Below, one piece after another: positions 1 to 7,783 of a stretch of 14,231 nucleotides of DNA. The stretch is from JAJKIV01 sp036509075 (GTDB lineage: Bacteria; Gemmatimonadota; Gemmatimonadetes; Gemmatimonadales; Gemmatimonadaceae). The DNA is taken from the NCBI GenBank assembly GCA_036509075.1, contig DATCGG010000118.1:1-14231 (forward strand). Direction: 5' to 3'. Each line of letters opens with the position of its first letter. Within the stretch, counting starts at the first letter, position 1. The translations under genes and the position numbers were made by a program. Below the pieces are notes generated by a model. That model had not been told where the DNA came from. It saw only the letters and a program-made list of their open reading frames with translations, and did not search any database.

Positions 1-1449
1 ACCATGCGAGCCGAGCTCGCGCATGCAATCGCCCAGGCAGCGCTCCTGCCGTGCGCGCAACTCGCGCACGTCCACCGCCAATGCCGCCAACCGATCCCCC
101 AACTGCGCGACGCGGTGCTCACCGGTGATGGCCATGCGTGCGCGCTTGAGCGCCATCACGCTCACGCCGAAGAACTCATCGAGGTTCGCGCTGACGATGC
201 CGAGGTATTGCACCCGCTCGAGCAACGGCGTGGTCCTGTCCTCGGCCATTGCGAGCACGCGACCGTTGAATTCGAGAAGGCTCCGTTCGGCATCCAGGAG
301 TTGTGCTTCCGATCCAAGCGGGCCGTCCTCGCCTTGCAGCGCGCCCTGCGATGCAACCGGCGCGGACGAACCGCCGACGGATGCGCTCGTCGATACGCGA
401 CCGAGCGCGGGCAGGTCCGACCGCGCCGCGACGAGTAGCGCCGCCACCGTCTGAGGGTCGCTCAGCGATCGCGTGCCGGCGCGTGCGATCAGCTCATCGA
501 GCGACAGCCAGAGCGTCGGCTTGCCTCCGTCCGTCGTACCGCCGGACGTGCGTGCCTGACGAGTCTGCGTCACCAACCAGATCTCGAGCCGGGGGCGGTC
601 CTCACTCGCGGGCAGGTCGCCCAGGAGGCGCAAATCTCCGACGCTGCTGGCGAACCACTCGAGGAGCAAATGCCGACACGCGCCGTCACCGCTTCCCTCC
701 GCGATCGGAAGGCGAAGACCGTTTTCCTCGTTTCGGCACGCGATCGTCCCACGGTCCAGTACGATGAGTGCGACCGCGTGACCGCTTCCAACGGCGCGAC
801 GGTCCGCCTCGCGGGCCGCACCGGCCGCCGTCAGTCGTTCTCGCTCGAGACGGTTCACGAGGATCGGTCGCAGCCCGTGCGCGTCCTCGAGTGCCGCTGC
901 GATGCGCTCGAGGCGTGGCAAGCCTGTTCGGCGTCGGCGGACCCGGAGCTCCTGAAAGCGGCGAATGACGCCGTGCTGCTCGACCGCTACGACATCGTAC
1001 GCGAAATCGAATTCGGCCCACTGCAGCCATCGGCGCACCGAGCGGCGGACCAGACGTTCGGTCTGTGATGTGAACGCGATCGAGAGCGACGCGGGGTCGA
1101 CGATCGCACGAATGCGTCGCGCGGGTTCGCTCTCTCCCGACACCGCCCGCAGCGGGTCGACCTCATCGACGTTGGCGCGAGACTGCGCCAGCTGCGTCTC
1201 GGCTGACGCGTCCGGACCTGGTTGGAAGAGCGTCAGGCGCCGGCGGTCATCGCCTCCGACGCGATATTGACAGCTCATGCCGTACCGGTGCAGCCGTCCG
1301 TCAGGCGTGTCGAGATAGACATCACGAAAAAACCGACGCTCGGGGCGGGGCGCGCCGAGGTTGAGCGGAAGCGGTCGCTCCACCAACTCGCGCAGCAATT
1401 CGGGACTCCGAATGTCGCAGCGAATCTCGCGAGGGCTCGTTTCGGCCAT
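1..1449 (-). CDS. ppk1: CYTH - degenerate Nudix-like - PPK1 fusion, partial (C-terminus beyond left edge)
   Basis: Minus-strand frame open from ATG 1449-1447 to the window edge (483 codons, no stop). Residues ~384-483 match the PPK1 N-terminal domain: LLEFNGRVLAMAED, then TTPLLERVQYLGIVSANLDEF, the counterpart of E. coli Ppk LSFNERV...LGIYSNNLDEF, including the Asn of the FN-x-RV motif. Residues ~1-215 read as a CYTH/triphosphate-tunnel fold: VYLDTPDGRLHRYGMSCQYRV (~44-65), RRLTL, and FQELRVRRR (165-173) followed by the closing helix pattern LERIAAALEDAHGLRP and NRLERERL. Residues ~224-342 resemble a Nudix domain (HAVALIVLDRG, LRLP, LWLSLDEL, SDPQTVAALL) with an unrecognisable Nudix box. PPK1 makes polyphosphate reversibly from ATP; its catalytic histidines would lie outside the window. 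The start is 16 bases after the DUF4956 stop, so the two are probably co-transcribed; no strong Shine-Dalgarno is seen, and GTG 1458-1456 is an alternative start. PPK1 identity is near certain, CYTH likely, Nudix tentative. Confidence 0.87.
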   Translation of the reverse strand, partial: MAETSPREIRCDIRSPELLRELVERPLPLNLGAPRPERRFFRDVYLDTPDGRLHRYGMSCQYRVGGDDRRRLTLFQPGPDASAETQLAQSRANVDEVDPLRAVSGESEPARRIRAIVDPASLSIAFTSQTERLVRRSVRRWLQWAEFDFAYDVVAVEQHGVIRRFQELRVRRRRTGLPRLERIAAALEDAHGLRPILVNRLERERLTAAGAAREADRRAVGSGHAVALIVLDRGTIACRNEENGLRLPIAEGSGDGACRHLLLEWFASSVGDLRLLGDLPASEDRPRLEIWLVTQTRQARTSGGTTDGGKPTLWLSLDELIARAGTRSLSDPQTVAALLVAARSDLPALGRVSTSASVGGSSAPVASQGALQGEDGPLGSEAQLLDAERSLLEFNGRVLAMAEDRTTPLLERVQYLGIVSANLDEFFGVSVMALKRARMAITGEHRVAQLGDRLAALAVDVRELRARQERCLGDCMRELGSHG

Positions 1450-1465
1450 GGGTGCCACGCGGCGC

Positions 1466-2362
1466 TCAGCGGAACTCCGCGCCCACGACGTCCGGTCGGC
1501 CGCTCGCCCGAAGATCGTTCAGCACGTCGCCTCGAACCGTCCGCGCTCGGAGCCTAACGACATAGTCCAGCGTCGAAAACCCGTTCGTGCCGGGGGTCAC
1601 GCCGGTGAGCTCCCATTGCTTGGACGCGCGCTCGAGTACCCCGGCCACCGTCAACTGCGCCGCGTCGGGGTTCAGCACGTGCACGCGCAGCACGGTGTTC
1701 AGGGGATCTGTCGCCGCGCCTGGCGCGCCCGGAATGCGGTTCTCCCGCGTTTGTCGGAGCCGCCTGAGCAGCAGCTTCGCCTTCACCTGTGCCGGCGTGC
1801 GGCCGTAGTTGGTCCACCAGAGCACAACGATCGTCGCGTTGAACAGGAAGGAGAGGGCGAGGCCAATGGCGAACTGGTCGGCGGCGGCGGCGATGCCGAT
1901 TCCGGTTGCGACGAACAGGTAGATCGCGTCCTTCGTGTCGTCGAGCGTGTTGCGGAATCGGAGGGCGGCGATGCCCGCGAGACCGAACGCGAGCTCGAGG
2001 CTGTGCTGAACCACGACCATGATTCCCGCTACCGCGATCGGCAGGATGATGAGCGTGTGCACGATCGACTGGGAGAACCCTTTCCGGCGCCGCGTGATGA
2101 CGAAGACCCAGGCTAGCGGGAGCGCGAGGGCGAGCGCGCCTAGCATCGCCGTGACCGCCCGGATGATCCCCTCGACCGTAACCAGCCCCTGCGGTACATC
2201 CCTGATCGGGTTCGTGGCGCCGGGATACGCGCGCTGGAGCGCCCCGATGCCGACGGCGAGGGCGATATAGAACAGGGCCAACAGGGCGAGGTGACGTCCG
2301 GCAGGCGCGAACCGGCGCCGCGCTCGGCCGGCCGGGACGCCCGAACCGTCTCCGTTAGGCAT
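1466..2362 (-). CDS. DUF4956 family integral membrane protein (probable polyphosphate-polymerase partner)
   Basis: 298 residues. Hydrophobic segments lie at about 24-43, 68-90, 102-118, 147-162 and 164-183, followed by a soluble C-terminal domain (~190-298). The family signature is clear: FGLAGIAALRFRNTLDDTKD (126-145), followed directly by AIYLFVATGIG. DUF4956 proteins have no established biochemical role but commonly sit next to VTC/CYTH-type polyphosphate polymerase genes. Here the next gene, 16 bases downstream, carries a CYTH domain and a PPK1 domain, which fits a membrane-anchored polyphosphate function (inference). The open frame extends up to 2446, but ATG 2362 is preferred: it has GGAG at the right distance, the extra 28 residues do not look like part of the protein, and it leaves a 111-base gap to the upstream UPF0182 gene. 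Confidence 0.9.
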   Translation of the reverse strand: MPNGDGSGVPAGRARRRFAPAGRHLALLALFYIALAVGIGALQRAYPGATNPIRDVPQGLVTVEGIIRAVTAMLGALALALPLAWVFVITRRRKGFSQSIVHTLIILPIAVAGIMVVVQHSLELAFGLAGIAALRFRNTLDDTKDAIYLFVATGIGIAAAADQFAIGLALSFLFNATIVVLWWTNYGRTPAQVKAKLLLRRLRQTRENRIPGAPGAATDPLNTVLRVHVLNPDAAQLTVAGVLERASKQWELTGVTPGTNGFSTLDYVVRLRARTVRGDVLNDLRASGRPDVVGAEFR

Positions 2363-2369
2363 CAGTCCA

Positions 2370-2373
2370 CTCC
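2370..2373 (-). promoter_or_regulatory. Shine-Dalgarno site deciding the DUF4956 start
   Basis: GGAG on the minus strand with a 7-base spacer to ATG 2362. The longer open frame starting at 2446 has no comparable site, so the shorter start is chosen. Confidence 0.65.
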
Positions 2374-2473
2374 GATCGCGAAACAACCACCAGAGCCGTG
2401 GGTGCGATCTTCCGAAGCTACCGGTGGCACAGGGGTTGTCAAGCAAAACGCTCGAGCCTGCGCCACCACGACG

Positions 2474-5380
2474 TTAGGGTCGTTGTGCTCGTGTCGCCTC
2501 GAGTTGGCGGAGCACCTCGCCGAGCCGCCGCATCTCGGCACCGTACGTCGCCCAGTCGTCGGACCGTTGTGCCGCCCGCGCGCGGTCGTAGTGCTCGCGT
2601 GCCTGCGTCGCCAGCTGTGCCATGCGCTCCGGGAGCGACCCGCGAGCGCCCGCCGCCGGGCCTAACGTTGCTTCCGCTGTCGTGTCGGTCGCCGCTGGCG
2701 CGATCGGGACGTCGGACGGGGTCGCGCCGCCCCCACCGCCCGACAGCAGCGCCGCCAGCGCACCATCCAGCGTCTCGGCCATCGCCACGCGTCCCTCCTG
2801 CGCGGCGATGACGCGCTTGAGCTCCGGGATTCGACCGCCCTGTGCGCGCAGGTAGAGCGGCTGCACGTAGATCAGGGCGCCCTCGATCGGCAGCACCAGC
2901 AATTCGCCACGCAGTACCTCGGACCCACGCTGATCCCAGAGCGTGATCTGACGGGACACTTCCGTGTCCTGGTTGATCCGGTTGACGATCTGATTGGGCC
3001 CGAAGACGAGGCTCTGCCGCGGGAAGCGATAGACCGCAAGCTTGCCGTAGTGCGGCCCGTCGTTCCGCGCCACCATCCACGCCGCAAGGTTGTCCTTCTG
3101 TCGCGGTGTGAACGGCCGCATCAGAATGAACTCCGGGTCGCGCTCGCCCGGCAATCGCATCACCATGTGCCGGAGAAACGCCTGGGACCTCGACCGCCCT
3201 TCGGAGTCCGTCCTCGCGCTCGACACCTCGGGAATCTGCCACTGGTCTTCGCGGTGATAAAACGTCTCCGGGTTCGCCATGTGATACGTCGCGAACAAGG
3301 CGGTCTGCAGGCCGAACAGGTCTTCCGGATAGCGCACGTGCGAGCGGAGATCCGGGGGCATCGAGTCCAGCGGTTGCAGCAGCCCCGGATAGATGCGAGC
3401 GAGCGTGCGGATGATCGGGTCGGACGGCAGCGCGAGATACGCGCGTACGACACCATCGTAGGCGTCGATCGTCACCTTCACGCTGTTGCGCATGTAATTC
3501 GTGCCGTCCTGCGTCCCTTTCGCGTACGGGTAACGCGCGGACGTGGTGTAGCCATCGAGCATCCACACGAGACGGCCGTCCGAGGTGATCACGAGGTATG
3601 CATCGCGGTCGAACGAGAGGAACGGGAGCGCTCGCTCTGCGCGCTCGCGCACGTCGCGGTAGTACAGGATCCTCGTGCGGTCGGTGAGGTCGTCCGAGAG
3701 GAGAATGTTGAGCGAGCCGAATCGGATCGCGAACAGCAGCCGGCGCGCGAGTGAGCCAACCGGAACGCCGGCGCGTCCGTCGTAGGACGAATACGCCGCC
3801 GCGTCTCCCTCACCAGCTGGGTAGTCGAACTCACGCTGGCGGCTCGGCGCCAGCACGAAGTCGTTCGACAACTCTCCGAAGTAGATCTGCGGTCGCGTGA
3901 CACGCAGGTCGATGCTGGACACCGGCGGCAGGTCCTTGATGAACAACAGCGGCAATCCCTCGGCAGTCACCGCGTTCGACGGGCCGAGTGTCACTCCCAT
4001 GCCATGCGTGTAGGTGAGGTGCTCGTTGATGAAGCCGCGGGTGGGGAGGGAAGTCGTGTTCATCTCGCGCGCCGACAACAGCACCTGTCGGAGCTGTCCG
4101 GCGACGTGATAGCGGTCGTCATCGACGGCGACGAAGTCGTAGTAGGTGCGGATCGACTGAATCTGCCCGAACGTCTGCAGCAGCGGCTCGCGGTCCCACA
4201 GGCGCACATTGTCCACCGTCGCCCGATTCGAGGCTATCAGCGCGGGCGTCAGGCGCGTGTCGGTGACGAGCTCGTGTTCCTCGATACCCTCCAGGCCCCA
4301 CGCCTGGCGTGTCGCGCGGATGTGATTGAGAATCTGAGGAGTTTCCCGCGCGAGCTCGTTAGGCTGTACCACCAGCCGCTGGTACGTGGCAGGGATCAGC
4401 GTCGCGAGGACCCACACCACGACGTAGCCGACGACGACACGCGCCGCCATCGGCACCAGCCGCCCTCGCGCGCCGCCCCAGAGGATGAGCAGCGCACCGG
4501 CAAACGCGACGACGCTCAGCACATGCAATGCTGGAAGTCGCGTGTGCAGGTCGACGTAGTTCGCGCCCGTGAGTGGCAAGTGATTCCCGAACAGCAGCCC
4601 GGGAATCCGCACGAAGTGGATGCGTGCAGCGGTCAATAGCAGGAGCAGTCCGGCCAACACGGCGAGGTGAGTCTGAGCTCGCGGACCGATGGACACGCCT
4701 CGTGGCGAGCCCTGGATCTCGCCGCGGAACACGTGGATCGGAAGCACTACGGCGACGAGCGCGAGCAGCACGAGTCCGAAGAGCAGCCCCGTCACCAGCT
4801 CGATTGCCGGAAGTGTGAATACGTAGTAGCCGACATCGCGGCCAAACACCGGGTCGGCGACACCGAACGGCGTACCGTACACCGCTTGCAGCAGCGTGCG
4901 CCATTGACTCGCCGCCGCTAATCCAAACACGACGGAGAGCACGGCAGTCGCCGGTAGGGCGAGCCATTCCATGCCGCGCGCGAGCAGCGCCTGCGCCGCC
5001 TCTCGCATGTCGGCTCCCGCGCGCATCCGCGTCACGGGCGGCCGTGCCGGGCGCGGGTCGCCACGCATCGCGACGCGCGCGTTGGCGTAGAGAACGGCGA
5101 ACGCGAGCAGCGCGGTCGGCACGCCGAGGACCCATTGCGCGACGACCTTTGTCAGGAACACGCGCTCGAAGCCGATCTCCCGATACCACAGCCAGTCAGC
5201 GAGCCGCCCCGCCAGAAATGGCAGGAACGCAAGGAGGACCAGCACGATGGCGATCAGCAGGATCGCCGAGCGAGGCACCTGGGAGTCGCGTCCCGCGCGA
5301 ATGGGCCGCAGTGGCCTGATGCCCGCCTCGCGAAGTCCGCGAATGATCGGGTCGTCCTCGGGCGGCATGTGCTCGGACAT
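2474..5380 (-). CDS. UPF0182 family large membrane protein
   Basis: 968 residues, the usual length for UPF0182 (PF03699). A short cytoplasmic N-terminus is followed by about seven membrane segments: ~37-62, 75-103, 141-165, 187-218, 237-257, 283-303 and 312-336. A large extracytoplasmic domain follows, containing typical family stretches (YHMANPETFYHREDQW, VRYPEDLFGLQTALF, FTPRQKDNLAAWMVARND). Near the C-terminus a glycine run (LLSGGGGG) leads into a low-complexity Ala/Thr linker and a charged helix, YDRARAAQRSDDWATYGAEM. The biochemical function of the family is unknown. It is the first gene of the leftward group, 111 bases before DUF4956, and is divergent from the MFS gene across an 82-base spacer. 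The start at 5380 has AGG about 9 bases upstream; a second ATG four codons in is possible. Confidence 0.93.
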   Translation of the reverse strand: MSEHMPPEDDPIIRGLREAGIRPLRPIRAGRDSQVPRSAILLIAIVLVLLAFLPFLAGRLADWLWYREIGFERVFLTKVVAQWVLGVPTALLAFAVLYANARVAMRGDPRPARPPVTRMRAGADMREAAQALLARGMEWLALPATAVLSVVFGLAAASQWRTLLQAVYGTPFGVADPVFGRDVGYYVFTLPAIELVTGLLFGLVLLALVAVVLPIHVFRGEIQGSPRGVSIGPRAQTHLAVLAGLLLLLTAARIHFVRIPGLLFGNHLPLTGANYVDLHTRLPALHVLSVVAFAGALLILWGGARGRLVPMAARVVVGYVVVWVLATLIPATYQRLVVQPNELARETPQILNHIRATRQAWGLEGIEEHELVTDTRLTPALIASNRATVDNVRLWDREPLLQTFGQIQSIRTYYDFVAVDDDRYHVAGQLRQVLLSAREMNTTSLPTRGFINEHLTYTHGMGVTLGPSNAVTAEGLPLLFIKDLPPVSSIDLRVTRPQIYFGELSNDFVLAPSRQREFDYPAGEGDAAAYSSYDGRAGVPVGSLARRLLFAIRFGSLNILLSDDLTDRTRILYYRDVRERAERALPFLSFDRDAYLVITSDGRLVWMLDGYTTSARYPYAKGTQDGTNYMRNSVKVTIDAYDGVVRAYLALPSDPIIRTLARIYPGLLQPLDSMPPDLRSHVRYPEDLFGLQTALFATYHMANPETFYHREDQWQIPEVSSARTDSEGRSRSQAFLRHMVMRLPGERDPEFILMRPFTPRQKDNLAAWMVARNDGPHYGKLAVYRFPRQSLVFGPNQIVNRINQDTEVSRQITLWDQRGSEVLRGELLVLPIEGALIYVQPLYLRAQGGRIPELKRVIAAQEGRVAMAETLDGALAALLSGGGGGATPSDVPIAPAATDTTAEATLGPAAGARGSLPERMAQLATQAREHYDRARAAQRSDDWATYGAEMRRLGEVLRQLEATRAQRP

Positions 5381-5462
5381 GGGGGGACCTGTGACGTTCC
5401 GGTCCCTTAAAGGTACACCGCGGGAGCTTTTGTTTTCTCGGCGTTTGCGTCAACATAGTGCA

Positions 5463-6764
5463 ATGACCGAGCGCCGCTTCGGATACCGCTGGACGATCAT
5501 CGCGCTGCTGTTCATCGCCACGACGATCAACTATGTGGATCGCCAGGTCCTCGGGATCCTCGCGCCGACGCTGCAGCGCGATCTCGCGTGGTCCGAGACG
5601 GACTACGGCGACATCGTCTCGTGGTTCAGCTTCGTCTATGCGCTCGGATTCCTGGGCGTGGGGCGCGTGATCGATCGCGTTGGGATCAAGCGCGGGCTCG
5701 GCGCTGCTGTCGTCGCCTGGTCGGCCGCCGCCATGGCGCACGCGCTCGCACGCAGCGCCGCCGGTTTCTCCATCGCACGAGCGGCGCTCGGGTTGAGCGA
5801 GTCGGCGATTTTTCCGGCGGCGCTCAAGACCATCGCAGAGTGGTTCCCGAGGCGGGAGCGGGCGCTGGCCGCCGGCATCGTCAACGCCGCGACGAACACC
5901 GGCGCGATCGTGGCACCGCTCGTGGTTCCCGCGATTACGCTGCGCTGGGGCTGGCAGTGGGCGTTCATCCTGACCGGCGCGATCGGCCTGCTCTGGCTTG
6001 CGCTCTGGATCCCCCTTTACCGGGATCCGGCAGCGCATCCGCGTGTGTCGGAGGCCGAGCTTACCCACATTCGGAGCGATGGGCCGGACGCCAACGAGGC
6101 GGCAGTACCGTGGGTCCGACTGCTTGGATACCGCCAGACCTGGGCGTATGCGATCGGCAAGCTGTTCGCGGACCCGGTGTGGTTCTTCTACCTCTATTGG
6201 CTTCCCAAGTTTCTCGATACCAGGTACGGTGTGAAGCTCTCCGCGCTCGCGCTGCCGCTCATCGTGGTGTACGTGATCGCGGATGTCGGATCCGTGGCCG
6301 GCGGCTGGCTCTCGAGCAGGCTCATTGCCCGGGGTTGGTCGGTCAACAGCGCGCGGAAAACTGCCATGTTGCTCATGGCGTGCATCATCGTTCCGACCGC
6401 GTTCGTGACGCACGCGCCGAACCAATGGACCGCCGTGCTCATGGTGGCCGTCGCTGCGGCGGCGCATCAGGGTTGGATGGCCAACGTGTTCACGCTGCCG
6501 AGTGACATGTTTCCGCGCTCCGCGGTCGGCTCGGTGGTTGGCATCGGTGCGTTCGCCGGCGCGATGGGGAGCGTTGTCTTTCAGCGAACGATCGGCCGCA
6601 TACTCGACGCGAACGGCCAGCAGTACGGTCCGATTTTCATGGTGTGCGGTATGGCCTACCTCGTGGGATGGCTGATCATCCATCTCCTCGCGCCGCGTCT
6701 CGAACGAGCGCCGATCACGACCCCTGCTCCCACGTTGGTGCCGCGCGAGGCGACATCACTCTGA
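5463..6764 (+). CDS. MFS transporter, anion:cation symporter (hexuronate/ExuT-like) type
   Basis: 433 residues with the hydrophobic pattern of a 12-helix major facilitator. The N-terminus (TTINYVDRQVLGILAPTLQRD) is characteristic of the ACS family (hexuronate, galactarate and related organic-anion transporters). The motif-A loop between helices 2 and 3 is present (GVGRVIDRVGIKRG), as is the ALGLSESAIFPAALKTIAEW stretch typical of ExuT-like proteins. ATG 5463 places the first helix directly after a short basic N-terminus; the frame is open further upstream, but the added residues are basic, unrelated and run towards the divergent UPF0182 start. No clear Shine-Dalgarno precedes 5463. The genes downstream act on glycosides, so a sugar acid or oxidised sugar is the likely cargo (inference). 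Substrate not determinable from the sequence. Confidence 0.92.
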   Translation: MTERRFGYRWTIIALLFIATTINYVDRQVLGILAPTLQRDLAWSETDYGDIVSWFSFVYALGFLGVGRVIDRVGIKRGLGAAVVAWSAAAMAHALARSAAGFSIARAALGLSESAIFPAALKTIAEWFPRRERALAAGIVNAATNTGAIVAPLVVPAITLRWGWQWAFILTGAIGLLWLALWIPLYRDPAAHPRVSEAELTHIRSDGPDANEAAVPWVRLLGYRQTWAYAIGKLFADPVWFFYLYWLPKFLDTRYGVKLSALALPLIVVYVIADVGSVAGGWLSSRLIARGWSVNSARKTAMLLMACIIVPTAFVTHAPNQWTAVLMVAVAAAAHQGWMANVFTLPSDMFPRSAVGSVVGIGAFAGAMGSVVFQRTIGRILDANGQQYGPIFMVCGMAYLVGWLIIHLLAPRLERAPITTPAPTLVPREATSL

Positions 6765-6782
6765 TCTCGACGACAACGAATC

Positions 6783-6904
6783 AACCACGAACGCTGAGTA
6801 CGCTGAGGAACCACACGCAGAGTACGCTGAGAACACAGTGTAAAGACGTGCGGTGTGCTCAGCGTGTTCAGCGACACTTGTGTACGTACTCAGCGTTCGT
6901 GGTT
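6783..6904. repeat. Long palindromic intergenic element (REP/MITE-like hairpin)
   Basis: Perfect 20-base inverted repeat, AACCACGAACGCTGAGTACG at 6783-6802 and its reverse complement at 6885-6904. Inside it is a second pair, 6825-6836 against 6853-6864 (11 of 12 match), closing a 16-base loop. The heptamer CGCTGAG occurs three times in the left arm (6792, 6801, 6825); the right arm has CTCAGCG twice (6858, 6889) and TTCAGCG once (6867). The whole could fold as a ~120-base imperfect hairpin. It lies between two co-oriented genes, has no ORF of its own, and lacks a T-tract, so a mobile REP/MITE-type repeat is more likely than a terminator. Confidence 0.8.
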
Positions 6905-6948
6905 CCGTCCAGCGTCCCGATGTCGATACCTTATGCGCGAGGACCATC

Positions 6949-6956
6949 AGGAAGGG
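6949..6956 (+). promoter_or_regulatory. Strong Shine-Dalgarno for the DUF1080 gene
   Basis: AGGAAGGG with a 7-base spacer to ATG 6964. It fixes the start at a residue followed immediately by a signal peptide, although the frame is open upstream into the hairpin. Confidence 0.8.
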
Positions 6957-6963
6957 CGGTGAT

Positions 6964-7779
6964 ATGCGGAAACCAAACCAAACCCTCCGTACACTGATTC
7001 TTGCGCTCGGCTGCCTGTGCCCAGTGGCCGGAGTGGCCGGCGCGCAATCCGCCAAGCCGTCCGCGACTACCCGGGGACCCGCGCACGCGCCTAACGTGCT
7101 CACCGCCGCTGACGCCCGAGATGGCTGGCAGCTGCTGTTCGACGGCAAAACGCTCGCCGGCTGGCACGGGCTCGGGTTCAGCACGACGCCGCCAGGCCTC
7201 TGGACCGTCGAGAATGGCGCCATCAAGCACGTCGAGCACGGCAAGGGACCGGTGCAGGCCGACGGACAGCCGCTCACCGGCATGGACCTGATCTCCGATC
7301 GCAGCTTCGAGAACTTCGAGCTCGCGTGGGAATGGAAGATCGCCGAGGCAGGGAACAGCGGCGTGAAATACAACGTGGCCGAGGCGCTCTCCACGGCCAT
7401 GAATCCGCCGCATGCGGCCAAAGGGTGGGAGTATCAGCTCATCGACGACGAGAAGGCCGAGGACACGAAGGTCCCGAGCCATCGCTCCGGCGCCCTCTAC
7501 GACATGTTCGCGCCTAACGATCGAAAGCACGTCAATCCAGCCGGCCAGTGGAATCGGTCGTCGATCATCTTCCGTGGGCACCACGGCGAGCACTGGCTGA
7601 ATGGCGAAAAGGTCGTGGAGTTCGACCTGGGCACCGCGCCCTTCGATTCGGCATTTGCCGCCAGCAAGTACAAGACGTATCCGTCGTGGTTCGCCGTGCG
7701 ACGGAAAGGGCAGATCGTGCTGCAGGACCACGGCGACGTGGTCTGGTTTCGGGATATCAAGATTCGTGAGCTGAAGTAG
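6964..7779 (+). CDS. Secreted DUF1080 protein (3-keto-disaccharide/glycoside hydrolase family)
   Basis: 271 residues. A Sec signal peptide (MRKPNQTLRTLILALG..., hydrophobic to ~25) ends in a VAGA site, with cleavage likely after Ala27. The rest is one DUF1080 (PF06439) jelly-roll domain: DGWQLLFDGKTLAGWHG, NSGVKYNV, GWEYQLIDDEKAED, GALYDMFAP, HWLNGEKVVEFDLG and the closing VLQDHGDVVWFRDIKIRELK. Characterised family members cleave 3-keto-glycosides made by an oxidoreductase, the role of the Gfo/Idh/MocA protein encoded 113 bases downstream. Likely exported and either periplasmic or extracellular. A Cys at residue 17 lies in the hydrophobic stretch, but the surrounding residues make a poor lipobox. 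Family certain; the exact substrate is not visible. Confidence 0.93.
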   Translation: MRKPNQTLRTLILALGCLCPVAGVAGAQSAKPSATTRGPAHAPNVLTAADARDGWQLLFDGKTLAGWHGLGFSTTPPGLWTVENGAIKHVEHGKGPVQADGQPLTGMDLISDRSFENFELAWEWKIAEAGNSGVKYNVAEALSTAMNPPHAAKGWEYQLIDDEKAEDTKVPSHRSGALYDMFAPNDRKHVNPAGQWNRSSIIFRGHHGEHWLNGEKVVEFDLGTAPFDSAFAASKYKTYPSWFAVRRKGQIVLQDHGDVVWFRDIKIRELK

Positions 7780-7783
7780 CCGA

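Noticed and set aside
4..1557. A series of overlapping plus-strand open frames (for example 4-438, 303-767, 670-1068, 1222-1557)
   Set aside because: Arg/Ala/His-rich shadow translations. The minus strand here reads as one uninterrupted CYTH-Nudix-PPK1 protein with recognisable motifs.
1361..2116. 251-codon plus-strand open frame
   Set aside because: Antisense to DUF4956 and the CYTH start; charged low-complexity translation.
2439..3566. 375-codon minus-strand open frame overlapping the UPF0182 end
   Set aside because: Another frame of the same strand as UPF0182; Arg/Gly/Ala-rich without family features.
5425..5453. TTGACG with 17-base spacer to AAAGCT, possible minus-strand promoter for UPF0182
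   Set aside because: The -35 is fair but the -10 does not resemble a consensus; too weak to annotate.
5196..6683. 495-codon minus-strand open frame opposite the MFS gene
   Set aside because: Composition is His/Arg/Glu-rich low complexity without domains. The plus strand encodes a clear 12-helix transporter.
6783..6904. Short CRISPR-like array (repeated CGCTGAG)
   Set aside because: Heptamers are too short and irregularly spaced, and the arms are inverted, so this is a palindromic element.
7006..7020. Lipoprotein signal (Cys17) in the DUF1080 protein
   Set aside because: The residues before the Cys (ALG) make a poor lipobox, and a better signal peptidase I site (AGA) follows at 25-27.
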